Source of the DNA: Verrucomicrobia subdivision 3 bacterium UBA7542
GTDB taxonomy: Bacteria > Verrucomicrobiota > Verrucomicrobiia > Limisphaerales > UBA11358
DNA: 51,663 nt
Reading direction: 5' to 3'
NCBI GenBank assembly: GCA_002479245.1
Contig: DLMG01000325.1
Location: forward strand, 1-51,663
The position numbers and the translations under genes were made by a program. Shown here piece by piece: positions 26,702 through 36,049 of this stretch (the first letter of the stretch is position 1; the number at the start of each line of letters is the position of its first letter). The notes beneath the pieces are model-generated. The model made no database searches and was not told where the DNA came from. It was given only the letters and a program-made list of their open reading frames with translations.

Positions 26702-27666
26702 ATGCCCGCGCCGCACAATATCCTCGGCGTCTCGGCGTATTATCACGACGCGGCTGCCGCGCTGGTGGTGGACGGAAAAATCATCGCCGCTGCGCAGGAG
26801 GAACTTTTCACGCGCAAGAAAAACGATTCCGATTTTCCGCGTCACGCCGCCCAGTTTTGTCTCCGCCACGCGAACCTGACGTCGGTGCAGCTCGACGCGG
26901 TGGTGTTTTACGACAAGCTCATTTTGAAATTTGCGCGACTGCTCGAAACGTATCTCGCCGTCACGCCCGGCGGCTGGCGCACATTTCCCATCGTGTTGTC
27001 CAACTGGCTCGGCGAGAAACTGGATTTGCGCAAAACCATTCGCGGTGAATTGCCCGGATTGCGTCCCGATTGCCCGATCCTTTTTACCGAACACCACCAA
27101 TCCCACGCGGCCAGCGCGTTTTATCCGTCGCCTCTTGACGAGGCGGCGATTCTGACGATTGACGGCGTCGGCGAATGGGCCACCACGGCCATCGGCCACG
27201 GCCACGGGCGCGAAATAAAAATTCCGTGCGCCGCGAGCGCGTGGCGGATTATTTTGAACTGGAGGTCGAGTCGCCTTACATGCTGCTGGTCGCGCCGGTC
27301 AAAAAAGAATTGTGCCGCGAAGTCTCGCCGGAAATTAAAGGACTGGACCGGCTCAAGGAAATCCATTCCACGCTGCCGGCCATCACGCATGTGGATTATT
27401 CGGCGCGCAGTCAAACGGTGGATCGCAAAGACAATCCGCTGCTTTATGATTTGCTGCTGCGCTTCGAGCAGGGGACCGGCTGTGGCGTGCTGGTGAACAC
27501 GTCGTTCAATGTGCGCGGCGAACCGATTGTCTGCACGCCGGATGACGCATATCGTTGTTTCATGAACACGGAAATGGATTATCTGATCATGGGCAGTTTT
27601 GTCATCGAACGCACCGCGCAACCGCAGCAGAAAATCCAGCGGCGGATTTTGCCGCAGGCCGATTGA
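26702..27666 (+). pseudogene. NodU/CmcH-family carbamoyltransferase with large internal deletion
   Basis: The N-terminal ~175 residues match the family: ILGVSAYYHDAAAALVVDG, EEHHQSHAAS-like TEHHQSHAASAFYPSP, and ILTIDGVGEWATT. At about 27215 the sequence jumps and changes frame. The second frame continues RRERVADYFELEVESPYML, then GVLVNTSFNVRGEPIVCTP and a normal C-terminus. Intact members have about 570-600 residues. Here the two pieces sum to about 320, so roughly 250 residues of the middle (kinase-like core and start of the C-terminal domain) are missing. It is unlikely to be active as read. Neighbours on both sides are the usual partners of this family, so the deletion appears to have hit an established cassette, or reflects an assembly error. 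Confidence 0.82.
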
Positions 27667-27667
27667 G

Positions 27668-28069
27668 ATGAAATTAAACTTCAAAGTAGACCCAAAAGAA
27701 GGGCGCAAGTCCGCGCTGCTGACCGCGCTGGGGCTGGCGATTTTGAGTTCGCTTCTGCGCTGGCGAAAGCATCTGCCGCCGAATGTTTGGTGTGTCTTGC
27801 TCGCGTTGCTCGGTCTCGTGGCGATTTGCGCGGTGCTGCAAGCACGTTGGTTTCGCGGTTGGTATCGGCTCTCGTTGCGGCTGGGATTTTATTCCAGCCA
27901 GTTCATCGGTCGCTGTGTGCTGCTGGTATTCTTTATTTTCATCCTGACGCCGCTCGGATTTGTGTTGCGGTTGGTGGGCAAGGATTCGTTGCAACTCAAG
28001 CATCCACCCAGCGCGACGACTTATTGGCATCAAGCGAGAGAGTGCAATCCGTTGGACCGGCTTTTTTGA
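27668..28069 (+). CDS. SxtJ-family membrane protein
   Basis: A 133-residue protein with three hydrophobic segments (about 17-31, 40-58 and 75-103). The opening KLNFKVDPKEGRKSALLTALGLAI and late LGFVLRLVGKDSLQL are typical of the SxtJ family, small membrane proteins of unknown function first named from the saxitoxin cluster. The ATG is 1 base after the stop of the carbamoyltransferase remnant, in the same operon. It ends about 65 bases before the convergent prepilin-like gene. The gene itself looks intact. Confidence 0.82.
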   Translation: MKLNFKVDPKEGRKSALLTALGLAILSSLLRWRKHLPPNVWCVLLALLGLVAICAVLQARWFRGWYRLSLRLGFYSSQFIGRCVLLVFFIFILTPLGFVLRLVGKDSLQLKHPPSATTYWHQARECNPLDRLF

Positions 28070-28133
28070 AACGGGAGTTTGAAGCGGTTGCGGTTGCGGT
28101 GCGCGGTTAATTTTGCACAGCCCAAAAATTTGG

Positions 28134-29015
28134 TCATTGATGCACACTGGATCGCTGCTGTATCCACACCACGTCATCGGGTGAATTCTGATTGTTATCC
28201 GGACAACCCATCCCTACCATATGCCTGACCGGTGCTTGTGTGTTGCCGTCCAGCCACTTTTTGATTTCCGCGTGCCCGTCGGCAAAGGAAAAACCACCGG
28301 CGCCGTTGTGGGTGGAGGCGGGCACGTCATGCCACACTTGCGAGGAGCCGCCTGCCATTATCGTAGCAAAGAAACCGTCGTTGATACTGTCCGGACATTC
28401 GTCCAGCAAAACCCACAAATTCGCCGCGCCTAGCTTTGCCACATCGCCGGTTTTCAAAAATGTCTGATAACCCTGATTTTGCCCGTAACTCGGGCTGCTC
28501 ATGATGCCATGAACATCGCCGACAAAACCATTCATTGAATAGCTGCGGACGCGCGGCCCTCTTGCGCCGGGGTAAATGTCGGCCGGACACTTGAACACGC
28601 CGGGGGTTTTTGCCACATAAGGACCGATTTCGACGGAGGTCATGAGTGCAGTGTTCGTGTTTTGAGTGTTGGCCTGGACGGAAGAATCCCAAGTCATTAT
28701 GCCGTCCACCCAATTGGTTGGGCCGGTTCCGGTGCCGGTATTTTCGGGAAACCTATCTTGATTGTCATCCGGATACATTATTACGGCCAGTTGCACCTGT
28801 TTGAGATTGTTCATGCAGTAAACTCCCTGCGCCTTCAGCTTGGCCTTGCTTAAGGCCGGCAATAGCATCGCCGCGAGAATGGCGATGATGGCAATCACAA
28901 CGAGGAGTTCAATGAGTGTGAAGGCCGTCTGATTCAAATGCGGAGTGCGAAGGAGCTTTCGGTCGTCATTTTGTAATGGCATAAACGAAACGGAAGGTGA
29001 TTGATTAACTGTCAT
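28134..29015 (-). CDS. Prepilin-like secreted protein with H-X9-DG tail
   Basis: About 293 residues from the ATG at 29015 (an in-frame ATG at 29102 would extend a leader already long for this class; the ATG at 28982 is another option). The processing region [24 protein letters not shown] is followed by a globular domain. [19 protein letters not shown] gives the H-X9-DG signature. It is clearly related to the protein at 12048: both share the layout [16 protein letters not shown] and [30 protein letters not shown]. It probably passes through a pseudopilin/type II-like system. It is convergent with the SxtJ cassette and has no obvious operon partner. Confidence 0.88.
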   Translation of the reverse strand: MTVNQSPSVSFMPLQNDDRKLLRTPHLNQTAFTLIELLVVIAIIAILAAMLLPALSKAKLKAQGVYCMNNLKQVQLAVIMYPDDNQDRFPENTGTGTGPTNWVDGIMTWDSSVQANTQNTNTALMTSVEIGPYVAKTPGVFKCPADIYPGARGPRVRSYSMNGFVGDVHGIMSSPSYGQNQGYQTFLKTGDVAKLGAANLWVLLDECPDSINDGFFATIMAGGSSQVWHDVPASTHNGAGGFSFADGHAEIKKWLDGNTQAPVRHMVGMGCPDNNQNSPDDVVWIQQRSSVHQ

Positions 29016-29348
29016 TTTAAGCCGCAAGCTGTTGTTCAACTCAAACTGCCGCGCCTGATCTTTGGGGCTACAGGCAGCCCAAAGGCCAGTGGAATCGAAC
29101 ATGAAACTATCAATGAAAAGTCCGGGTTAGTATCGCATGAAATGTGGGTCAGTTCGATGAGGCGTTGCGTGAATTTCAAGAAACGCTACGGTTGGAACCG
29201 GGCAACCAGCAGGCCCAGGAGTATTCCGAACGGGTTAAAAATTGGAAGAATCAACGGCCCCAATAATTACCGAATCAGACGGACAGTGTTACCCGCCGTT
29301 TCTGAGTTCGTGACCTCAAAGTAGGTTTCAATTACACTACAGGGTAGA

Positions 29349-29403
29349 GGGGCCGGTTCTGGCGAAGGGAGCCCGTAGGGCGACCGGAGCCAGAACCGGC
29401 CCC
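29349..29403. repeat. Palindromic repeat with perfect 15-bp arms
   Basis: GGGGCCGGTTCTGGC (29349-29363) is the exact reverse complement of 29389-29403, and a smaller GCCC/GGGC pair lies between. It stands alone in an 800-base gene-poor stretch and fits the small dispersed palindromes of this genome. It could form a very stable RNA hairpin. Confidence 0.75.
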
Positions 29404-29523
29404 TGGTGGCTCAAAACCGAAACGGAAACATGGTTAGTAGCAACCCATCCGCAGAACCGAACAAGAGTCCTGACAAAAAGCGGCGGTATCTGACCGCCGA
29501 GCCAAAAGCCGCACAACAGCACC

Positions 29524-29679
29524 GGTGGTCCGTATTCCTACATCCGGCACGGCAACGGCGACAACTATTGCTGGGCTGACGGACACGTCGCCTTGACGCC
29601 CTGGAGAATCTTGACCAACGGCATGTACGGTGTCATCGACTGGTATTACATGCCGACGCCAAACGCGACGCCGGATTGA
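29524..29679 (+). pseudogene. C-terminal fragment of a prepilin-like H-X9-DG protein
   Basis: The frame reads GGPYSYIRHGNGDNYCWADG and continues HVALTPWRILTNGMYG to a stop at 29677-29679. His and Asp-Gly are spaced exactly as in the H-X9-DG signature, and nothing upstream supplies the prepilin N-terminus. It is a remnant of a third family member. Confidence 0.65.
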
Positions 29680-29823
29680 CCCCGAACGACGGTTGCGCCC
29701 GGTGCCGTGACAACTTTTGTCCTGCGCAGCCCGAGGAAGAAGCACCGCAACCAACCCGCGCTCAAACTCGATCCGGAACAGGCCCACACTTTGCGCTTTG
29801 AAACCGTGGCAACCAAACCATGA
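29680..29823 (+). pseudogene. Possible C-terminal remnant of a secreted hydrolase
   Basis: Directly after the stop of the prepilin fragment, the same frame reads TTVAPGAVTTFVL and ends HTLRFETVATKP at 29821-29823. The TVAPGAVTTF pattern resembles the final beta-strand of secreted glycosidases. No start codon or catalytic part is present, and the assignment is weak. Confidence 0.3.
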
Positions 29824-29825
29824 AA

Positions 29826-31433
29826 CTAACCCGGCTCATATCTGAAAGCGTCTAAATAGGGCTGGAGGATTTCCTGGCAAGGCTCAAAGTACTTTCGATA
29901 ATTCTTCCAGCGGCCGATAGCGGAAGTGTAGAGCGGCTGGCTGACGGCCTCGTAGGTGGGCGAACTGACCGCTTTCGTTTTCAGGCGGTCGCGGTAACCG
30001 AGCACTTGCGGGTCCCAGGGCAATTCGAGAAACTGCAGCGCGCGGCGCGCCTCCCGCTCGAGGTGCAGAACACAATCCTCGTAACGAACCTCCAGCCAGG
30101 GGGTGCAAATGGTTTCACGAAACTTGAGCCAAACGCCCAGGTTGAAAGCGTAACTCCGGGCGGTGCGCTCCAGGGTGAGGAAGGAAACGCTATTGACGTT
30201 GAGGTGCAGGTATTGCATGAAGCAACTGAGGACGACGTCGCGCGGATCCCGCAGCGCGATGAGCAGTTTCGTTTCTGGAAACAGTCTTAGCATGGCCGGG
30301 AGGAGCGGGGTCATCGACGGGTTCTTGTCGAGATGCACGCGATCGCCGATCGGTTCGTTCAAGGCCGCCGCCATATAAGCGAGATAACGGTCACGTTGGG
30401 CCGCCAATCGTTCAAGGGGAATGTTGTCTAAAGCCTCGACGGTCGGCAGAAGCGTTTTCTTGGTGCGCCACAGGGCGGGGAAAATGTCGCGGCCAAAGGC
30501 TTCACGTTCGTCGGAGCTGACGAGGCCGGGATGACTGTCGAGAACCTGCTCCAGCAGGGTTGTGCCGGAGCGGGGAAAGCTCGCCAGCACGGCCATCTTT
30601 TTTGGGGGAAAGGCTTTGCCCGCCTCGACCCATCGTTGCCAGTGGGCGGCGGTCAGGGTTTGGGCCAGGTTCCGGAAGACGTCCCGCAAATCTTTGGACC
30701 TCTTGAGAAACGGACCTTCCTCGGCCAGCAGAAACTGCTTGGCCTGCAACATGGCAGCCATTGCTCCGTCGTAATCGCCGTCCCGGTCGAGCTTCTGGGC
30801 GATCTCGGTCCAGGCCTGGCTGCGCACGAACGGATGCGCCTCGTTGCTGGAGGCGAGCTTTCGGAAGAGAGCCTCCGCGCCAGCCGCGTCCTTCAACCGG
30901 CGCAATAGACGGGCCTTGAGCAGCGCAGCTTCCAGATAATCAGGCTCGGCGCGAAGGCAGTCTTCGATCAAAGAATACGCCTCGGCCACGCGGTGGCGGC
31001 GCTCGTAAAGCACGGCCAACTCCAGTTGGGCGTCGGGGATTCCTTTGGTCATCGCCACCACGCGTTCGAAGCATTGGATGGCCTTTTCGGGCCGAAAGAT
31101 CATCCGGTAACTTTGTCCAGCCAAGTGCATCAATTGCGGATTGTGCGCGCTCAGCTTGACCAGGCGATCGAGCATCACCTCGGCCCGGGTGATCTCGAAA
31201 CGCGCGCCCAGGGCGCGGCTGGCGTCAACCAGTGCCACCAGATTCTGGGGATATTTGCGCACAGCCTTCTCGAACAAGACCAAGGCTTCGTCGAAACGAT
31301 TGAGTTGCCACAGCCCGCGGGCCTGCTGCAGCTCCGGAACATCGACCCCCAGTCCGGGAATGACGCTGGGCGGGCGATGCGCCCGGGAAATCAAAGCGGG
31401 GTGGTGAAAATGTTTATTCCCGTGCTTGGCCAT
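29826..31433 (-). CDS. TPR-sulfotransferase
   Basis: About 535 residues from the ATG at 31433 (an ATG at 31532 would add 33 residues). The first ~250 residues are TPR repeats, e.g. RFDEALVLFEKAVRKYPQNL. The C-terminal half is a sulfotransferase domain: FPRSGTTLLEQVLDSHP (286-302) is the 5'-phosphosulfate loop for PAPS, and LRDPRDVVLSCF is the 3'-phosphate-binding motif. It should transfer sulfate from PAPS to a sugar or protein acceptor. TPR fusions like this are common in bacteria, with unknown acceptors. It has no signal peptide. It lies 6 bases downstream of the unusual LuxR-type gene only if the ATG at 31532 is used, otherwise 105 bases; the two may be co-transcribed. Confidence 0.85.
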   Translation of the reverse strand: MAKHGNKHFHHPALISRAHRPPSVIPGLGVDVPELQQARGLWQLNRFDEALVLFEKAVRKYPQNLVALVDASRALGARFEITRAEVMLDRLVKLSAHNPQLMHLAGQSYRMIFRPEKAIQCFERVVAMTKGIPDAQLELAVLYERRHRVAEAYSLIEDCLRAEPDYLEAALLKARLLRRLKDAAGAEALFRKLASSNEAHPFVRSQAWTEIAQKLDRDGDYDGAMAAMLQAKQFLLAEEGPFLKRSKDLRDVFRNLAQTLTAAHWQRWVEAGKAFPPKKMAVLASFPRSGTTLLEQVLDSHPGLVSSDEREAFGRDIFPALWRTKKTLLPTVEALDNIPLERLAAQRDRYLAYMAAALNEPIGDRVHLDKNPSMTPLLPAMLRLFPETKLLIALRDPRDVVLSCFMQYLHLNVNSVSFLTLERTARSYAFNLGVWLKFRETICTPWLEVRYEDCVLHLEREARRALQFLELPWDPQVLGYRDRLKTKAVSSPTYEAVSQPLYTSAIGRWKNYRKYFEPCQEILQPYLDAFRYEPG

Positions 31434-31538
31434 CTTTATTCGGGCACTCAAGCCCTGCTGCCAGAGAGCAAAGCAAACCCACTGCCGGAATGAAACAAAA
31501 AAAGTTCGCCGAGGTGAGACGCCTGCCGGCACCTCGGG

Positions 31539-32873
31539 TTACTTTTGCAGAAACTTCACCACCGCTTCCGTCCGGTTGTGGACGCGCAGCTTTTCGAAGA
31601 TGTTTCTTACGTGCTCGTGGACGGTATAGATGCTGATGCCAAGACGTTCGGCGATTTCCTTGTCCAGTTGGCCTTTGCTGAGCAGGGCCAGCACCTCATG
31701 TTCGCGCTGTGTCAGGTGGGTCAACTGGCGCGGCGGGCCGCCGATGGGCAGGGAAGCAACCGTGTTCTTAAAGTATTGCCACACCCCGGCAGCCATTTCC
31801 TCGTCGGAGAGATTTCCCCTTGCCAGCACTTCAGCGATCGGCTCGAGAAACTGAGTTGGCGGAGTACGTCTTAACAGATATGTGCCCGCTCCGCCGGGCG
31901 TAGCCCTGAACATCTCCTCGCTATCCTCGTAAACCGAATAGAGCAAACCCGCAACTCCGGGAGCGGTGACCTTCAACTCTTCCAGGCAGTCGGTGCCCGG
32001 TTTGTCGGCGAGACTGTGACTGACCAGAACCAGGCAGGCGGGCCGACGCGGCAATTCCCGAAGTGCCTCGGCGGCGCTGGCGAAGGTGGCCTCACAACAA
32101 AACCCGTCCATGTGGTTGATGCACCACACCAGGGCCTGCCGAATTCCGCCATCGGATTCAGCGATGGCGACCTTAAGGCTGCCAGTTCCCGCTTCGAAGG
32201 GTTCAGCCGATAGCTGCCGAGGGACGTTGCTTAGGGTGTGAATGGTGGTGTACGTCCAAGCCAAGGGATTATCGAGCCATCGGAAAGCCACGGTCAGTTC
32301 ACGACGAAATCGTTCGTTAGCAGCTTTCCATCCCTGGCTGGCGACGGCCTGGTAGATTCGCATGGCCCGGCTTGCCGCCAGCTTCGGATCATCCGTTCCC
32401 AGAGGGAAATAATGGCCGGTGCCCTGATGATCGACCCGCACCGAAAGCTCCCGAGCGGTTTTCTGGTCAAGGCACATCGTGTATTCCCGATGGATTAGCC
32501 TTTGGGCCCAAAAGTCCCGGTCGAATCGGTCAGTGCCCAATGGCATCGCCGGCCCGGGCGGAAGGCCGGCAGGCACACTTCGCCGGCCGCCTTGGGCGTC
32601 GGCGTTCTCCCAGCCCTGGTTGACGATGGTTCGATAAAGCTGACAGGCCTCCGCCGCGGCTTGCCGGCGATGGCTGGACGGCAGAGAAAACGTCTTCCTT
32701 CGGCCCAGATGCTGGATTTTTACCGACCAGGTCCTCACTCTAAACTGGCTGCCCTTATAGGTGTAGCTGCCCCTGAACAAGCGCTCCCGCCAGTATTTAG
32801 GCTCCATTTTGGAACTGGCTGGCGCGGAGGCATGGGCAAGCCGCCCTCCAGTTCTTGGACGTTTCTTAGACAT
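31539..32873 (-). CDS. LuxR-type regulator with tandem integrase-like N-terminal repeats and a degenerate receiver
   Basis: A 444-residue protein with an unusual domain order. Residues 27-88 and 120-182 are two diverged repeats: YWRERLFRGSYTYKG..WSVKIQHLGRRKTFSL..LYRTIVNQGW and FWAQRLIHREYT..LSVRVDHQGTGHYFPL..IYQAVASQGW. They resemble the N-terminal domain of verrucomicrobial tyrosine recombinases (from memory). Residues ~232-372 align with the receiver of the regulator at 9067, but S285 (LVLVSHSLAD) replaces the phospho-acceptor Asp and R335 (TYLLRR) replaces the conserved Lys. A normal LuxR helix-turn-helix ends the protein (384-444). It is probably phosphorylation-independent. It is divergent from the GH9 gene 530 bases away, a likely target. 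Decayed copies of its 5' end lie at 33085-33160 and 36375-36520. Confidence 0.82.
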   Translation of the reverse strand: MSKKRPRTGGRLAHASAPASSKMEPKYWRERLFRGSYTYKGSQFRVRTWSVKIQHLGRRKTFSLPSSHRRQAAAEACQLYRTIVNQGWENADAQGGRRSVPAGLPPGPAMPLGTDRFDRDFWAQRLIHREYTMCLDQKTARELSVRVDHQGTGHYFPLGTDDPKLAASRAMRIYQAVASQGWKAANERFRRELTVAFRWLDNPLAWTYTTIHTLSNVPRQLSAEPFEAGTGSLKVAIAESDGGIRQALVWCINHMDGFCCEATFASAAEALRELPRRPACLVLVSHSLADKPGTDCLEELKVTAPGVAGLLYSVYEDSEEMFRATPGGAGTYLLRRTPPTQFLEPIAEVLARGNLSDEEMAAGVWQYFKNTVASLPIGGPPRQLTHLTQREHEVLALLSKGQLDKEIAERLGISIYTVHEHVRNIFEKLRVHNRTEAVVKFLQK

Positions 32874-33084
32874 AATGTCATTCTGCTTCAGCCATGAACC
32901 GCAGGCAAGGCCTTAAACGCACCAGCATCAGCCGGCAGGCGCGCCGTAACGCCCTTGTCCGCCAGGGGGTCCACCGAGTGGGGAACGTCAATCCTCCGTG
33001 GAGCGGCAGCATGGTCAATGGCCGGTTCTGGGATCCTTTGGGGTGCCTGCAAAAATGATCGGGAGGAGCCAAAGGTCCGGAGCT

Positions 33085-33160
33085 TCTCGTACCGGCTCCT
33101 CCGGCCAGTATTCAGGTTCCATTTCAGAACCAGCCGGCGGGGAGGCATCCGATTAAGCCC
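33085..33160 (-). pseudogene. Decayed copy of the 5' end of the 31539-32873 regulator
   Basis: On the minus strand one frame reads ASPPAGSEMEPEYWPEEPV, matching ASAPASSKMEPKYWRERLF of the regulator (residues 15-33). The DNA is also alike (GGCCAGTATTCAGGTTCCAT against GCCAGTATTTAGGCTCCAT). Similarity fades on the left toward 33050; on the right the sequence continues into the shared leader described for 36685-36850. Confidence 0.65.
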
Positions 33161-33403
33161 CCCCTAGAACAGGGTATTGTGAAAAGAATGGCCGAGCCTA
33201 TCATTCGCAATATGCTACAGTTGCAACTGCGGCATCTCACCCTCCAGTCTGGGAGGGGGGATCGGCAGGCGCTGTTGGTCAACGCCATACGTTCACCTTG
33301 GGAAAAGGATTTATGGCTGTGGGACGCGGCGAAATTCTCGCCGTAACCCGCACGGGAAGATCTGGAATCCAACAACCCCAAAGAGAAACACGAAAAACAA
33401 GAA

Positions 33404-35998
33404 GTGCAGATTATGCGGCTTGTAACTGCGGGATTGGCTGTGGCATGCCTGACGATAGCGAGTGATTGCGCCTGCGCCGGTCAGCTCCCTTTGGCTTCCG
33501 TCTGCTACTTTAATCCCTACCAGAGCCCCACCAACTGGGGCAGCGGCGGCTCGGCGATTTACCAGAGCGGCGCGGCGGTCGTGCGCAACGTGAACGGCAC
33601 GATTCCGGTGGACAACCTGGGCGGTACTTACGCGCTGGTGCTCGATTCCGTCAACCCGCCGGGCGGTACGTGGAGCGTTTTCTTCAAGATCAGCGGCAAC
33701 CCTCTGAACTGGCTGCGCACCGGCACCAATCCCGCCATTCACCTGGCGCTCAAGTGGAGTGCCGTGCCCACCAACCAGGCGTGGAATATGACCGTGCGCA
33801 TCCAGGCCGGACCCGTTTACGCCTCCGCGCCCAACGTCGATTTGTCGCTGAAATCCTATGTCACTGTCCCCAGCAACACCTGGCAGGACGTCCTGATCCC
33901 GGCCTCAGCTTTCCAGGCAGTTCAACCCTCCGTTGACCTGACGCACGTCTGGGATATCGTGCTGCTCCCCACGGGCAGCTACAAGGACCATTGCACGCTC
34001 GACATTGCGGCCCTGGACCTGCTGCCCTCTGCGTCGCCGGCGCAAACCAACTACACTGAGTTTGTAAAAGCCAACGAGGTCGGCTACGCCCCGCTGATGC
34101 CCTCCAAGATCGCCCTGGTGAGCTGGTCAACAAGCAACACCGTCTCCCCTCCGCCGACATGGTTCCGAGTTGTCAACGTTGCCAACGGCCAAGTCGTCTT
34201 CAGCAATCAACTGAGCCGGTTCGTCCAGCCAAATGAGTGGCAGGCGCCGGGGTGGACGCTCGATGGCGACGTGATTTACCAGGGCGATTTCGGCGCCCTG
34301 CGAACGCCGGGAACTTATCGTGTCGAAGCGCCCGAGCTGGGGGCGAGTTCGCAAAACTTTAGCATCGGCACGAACGTCTATCAGGGCCTGTTCCGGGATA
34401 GCCTGAGGTTTTTCTACTACTCCCGTTCCGGCATGCCGATTGTTCAGCCGTTCGCCGAGGGTTACACCCGCGCTGCCATCCATCCCGAAACCACCAACGC
34501 GGCTTACAATTACGATCCCGCCTACGGCCATTACAATTTCGGAGCCCAGACTAAGCGGGACGTCCACGGCTCCTGGTTCGATGCCGGCGACACCCATGTG
34601 GACGTGGTGAATACGGCGGTCGCCTGCTGGTTTTTGCTCGAAACCGCGCGTGACTTCGGCCCCAACGTGCCGCCTTACGCGTTGGACCTCCCGGGATCCA
34701 ACCCGCAGCAAAGCGACCTCGTGCCGCTGGTCTCCAACGCGCTCGACTGGCTGCAGCGCATGCAAAACCCCGACGGCAGCGTCTGCCATTACGTGCTGGG
34801 CAATCCCGATCAAGTATCGGATACCAGTTCGTTTGCGGCTGCCTGCGCCGCCGGTGCTTTTGCCAAAGCTTACGCCGTGCTGGGCAGTACGCTCACGCCC
34901 GCGCAGGCGTCCAACTTCCTTTACCGCGCCCGCTTGTCGTGGCAGTGGCTCACCAACAACCCGGCCCCGGCCTGGCCCCGCCTGCCGCTGAACAACGGTG
35001 TGGACGGGGGCGGTTGGGACACCAATTCCTACTGGGGCACCACCAACGACGACCATCGCGAGCGCGCTTTCGCCGCAGTAGAGTTGTTCGAGGCGACGGG
35101 CGAGGCGGCTTTCAATAATTACTTCACGAACGTCTTCCTCAGCCAGAACGGTGGTTCGCCCTTGAACGGTCTGGCCTTTGGCCCCAATACCACCGGCTAC
35201 GGGAGCGACAATGTGCTTGACTACCTGACGCGCCCGCTGAATTTCGCGTTCATGGATTACGCCCGAAGCCGCCGCGCGGTGACTCCGAGCGTGCAGGCCA
35301 CCTTGAAAGCGGCTTTCCAACACCAGGCCGACGTCCTGACGAACTACACGGCCCTCTCCGGCTACCGCATCCCGATGCTCTATCCAGGCCATCTCTACTG
35401 GGGGTCGAGTGGCGGGGTGCTCACGCCCTCGGCGATGGTCCTGGCGCGCGCCTTCGAATGGACCCTCAATACGAACTATCACGAAACCGCCATCCAGGCG
35501 CTGCACTTCATCTGCGGGCGCAATCCGGTCAACCGCGTCTTCGTCAGCGGCTACGGCGACTATCTCCACGGCTCGGACTTCTACTCGCAGTTCTGGACCA
35601 ACCTGCTGCAGCAGCCGCCCGGCTACCTGGGCGGCAACATCAATGTGAGTGGCTCCGCAACGCCGGTGGTCGAGTATCCTTGGAAACGCTTTCTCAACAC
35701 GCAAGATGCCGACATGACCGAGCCGGGCGTCTATTGGAATTCCGCCTTTGCCTGGCTCGCCGGCTACGCGGCCAATGACGCCATGCTGCCTTCCCTGCAA
35801 ATCGCTCCTGCTCCCGGCGGGGTCTTTGTTTCCTGGCCCCTCCGTTCGGCGCCATTCAGACTCTGGTCGGCCGCCAACCTCGCGCCCGCCGCGAGTTGGG
35901 CACTCGCCACCAACTCGCCTGCGCTCTCGAACCGGACCTGGCAGATCTGGGTTCCTGCCGGGCCCGCCAACCCGGCTTTCTGGCGCTTGCAGATGTAA
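33404..35998 (+). CDS. Secreted GH9 endoglucanase-family enzyme
   Basis: An 864-residue exported protein starting at GTG 33404 (ATG 33413 is in frame). Order: signal peptide (~1-26); a galactose-binding-like beta-sandwich (~27-210); a cellulase N-terminal Ig-like domain (~218-325, FVKANEVGYAPLMPSKIALV); and a GH9 (alpha/alpha)6 barrel. The barrel has SWFDAGDTH with base residues D393/D396, FICGRNPVNRVFVSGYG, and EPGVYWNSAFAW with acid E773. A final ~65-residue module ends AFWRLQM. It cleaves beta-1,4-glucan-type polymers outside the cell; GH9 also covers exo-glucosaminidases and xyloglucan enzymes, so the substrate is open. It is divergent from the LuxR-type gene with the degenerate receiver. 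The upstream region shares a leader with the gene at 36831. Confidence 0.9.
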   Translation: MQIMRLVTAGLAVACLTIASDCACAGQLPLASVCYFNPYQSPTNWGSGGSAIYQSGAAVVRNVNGTIPVDNLGGTYALVLDSVNPPGGTWSVFFKISGNPLNWLRTGTNPAIHLALKWSAVPTNQAWNMTVRIQAGPVYASAPNVDLSLKSYVTVPSNTWQDVLIPASAFQAVQPSVDLTHVWDIVLLPTGSYKDHCTLDIAALDLLPSASPAQTNYTEFVKANEVGYAPLMPSKIALVSWSTSNTVSPPPTWFRVVNVANGQVVFSNQLSRFVQPNEWQAPGWTLDGDVIYQGDFGALRTPGTYRVEAPELGASSQNFSIGTNVYQGLFRDSLRFFYYSRSGMPIVQPFAEGYTRAAIHPETTNAAYNYDPAYGHYNFGAQTKRDVHGSWFDAGDTHVDVVNTAVACWFLLETARDFGPNVPPYALDLPGSNPQQSDLVPLVSNALDWLQRMQNPDGSVCHYVLGNPDQVSDTSSFAAACAAGAFAKAYAVLGSTLTPAQASNFLYRARLSWQWLTNNPAPAWPRLPLNNGVDGGGWDTNSYWGTTNDDHRERAFAAVELFEATGEAAFNNYFTNVFLSQNGGSPLNGLAFGPNTTGYGSDNVLDYLTRPLNFAFMDYARSRRAVTPSVQATLKAAFQHQADVLTNYTALSGYRIPMLYPGHLYWGSSGGVLTPSAMVLARAFEWTLNTNYHETAIQALHFICGRNPVNRVFVSGYGDYLHGSDFYSQFWTNLLQQPPGYLGGNINVSGSATPVVEYPWKRFLNTQDADMTEPGVYWNSAFAWLAGYAANDAMLPSLQIAPAPGGVFVSWPLRSAPFRLWSAANLAPAASWALATNSPALSNRTWQIWVPAGPANPAFWRLQM

Positions 35999-36049
35999 GC
36001 ATCGGCCTCATGAATCTCCAAATGCTGCTCACAAACTTGGCAGCACAGG

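Noticed and set aside
33188..33346. 52-codon plus-strand frame upstream of the GH9 gene, starting MAEPIIRNMLQLQL
   Set aside because: It has an ATG and looks protein-like, but the matching leader upstream of 36831 lacks it, and no family is recognised; not enough to call a gene.
34127..35800. Minus-strand frame of ~557 codons inside the GH9 gene
   Set aside because: Shadow of the GH9 coding strand, which carries the catalytic motifs.
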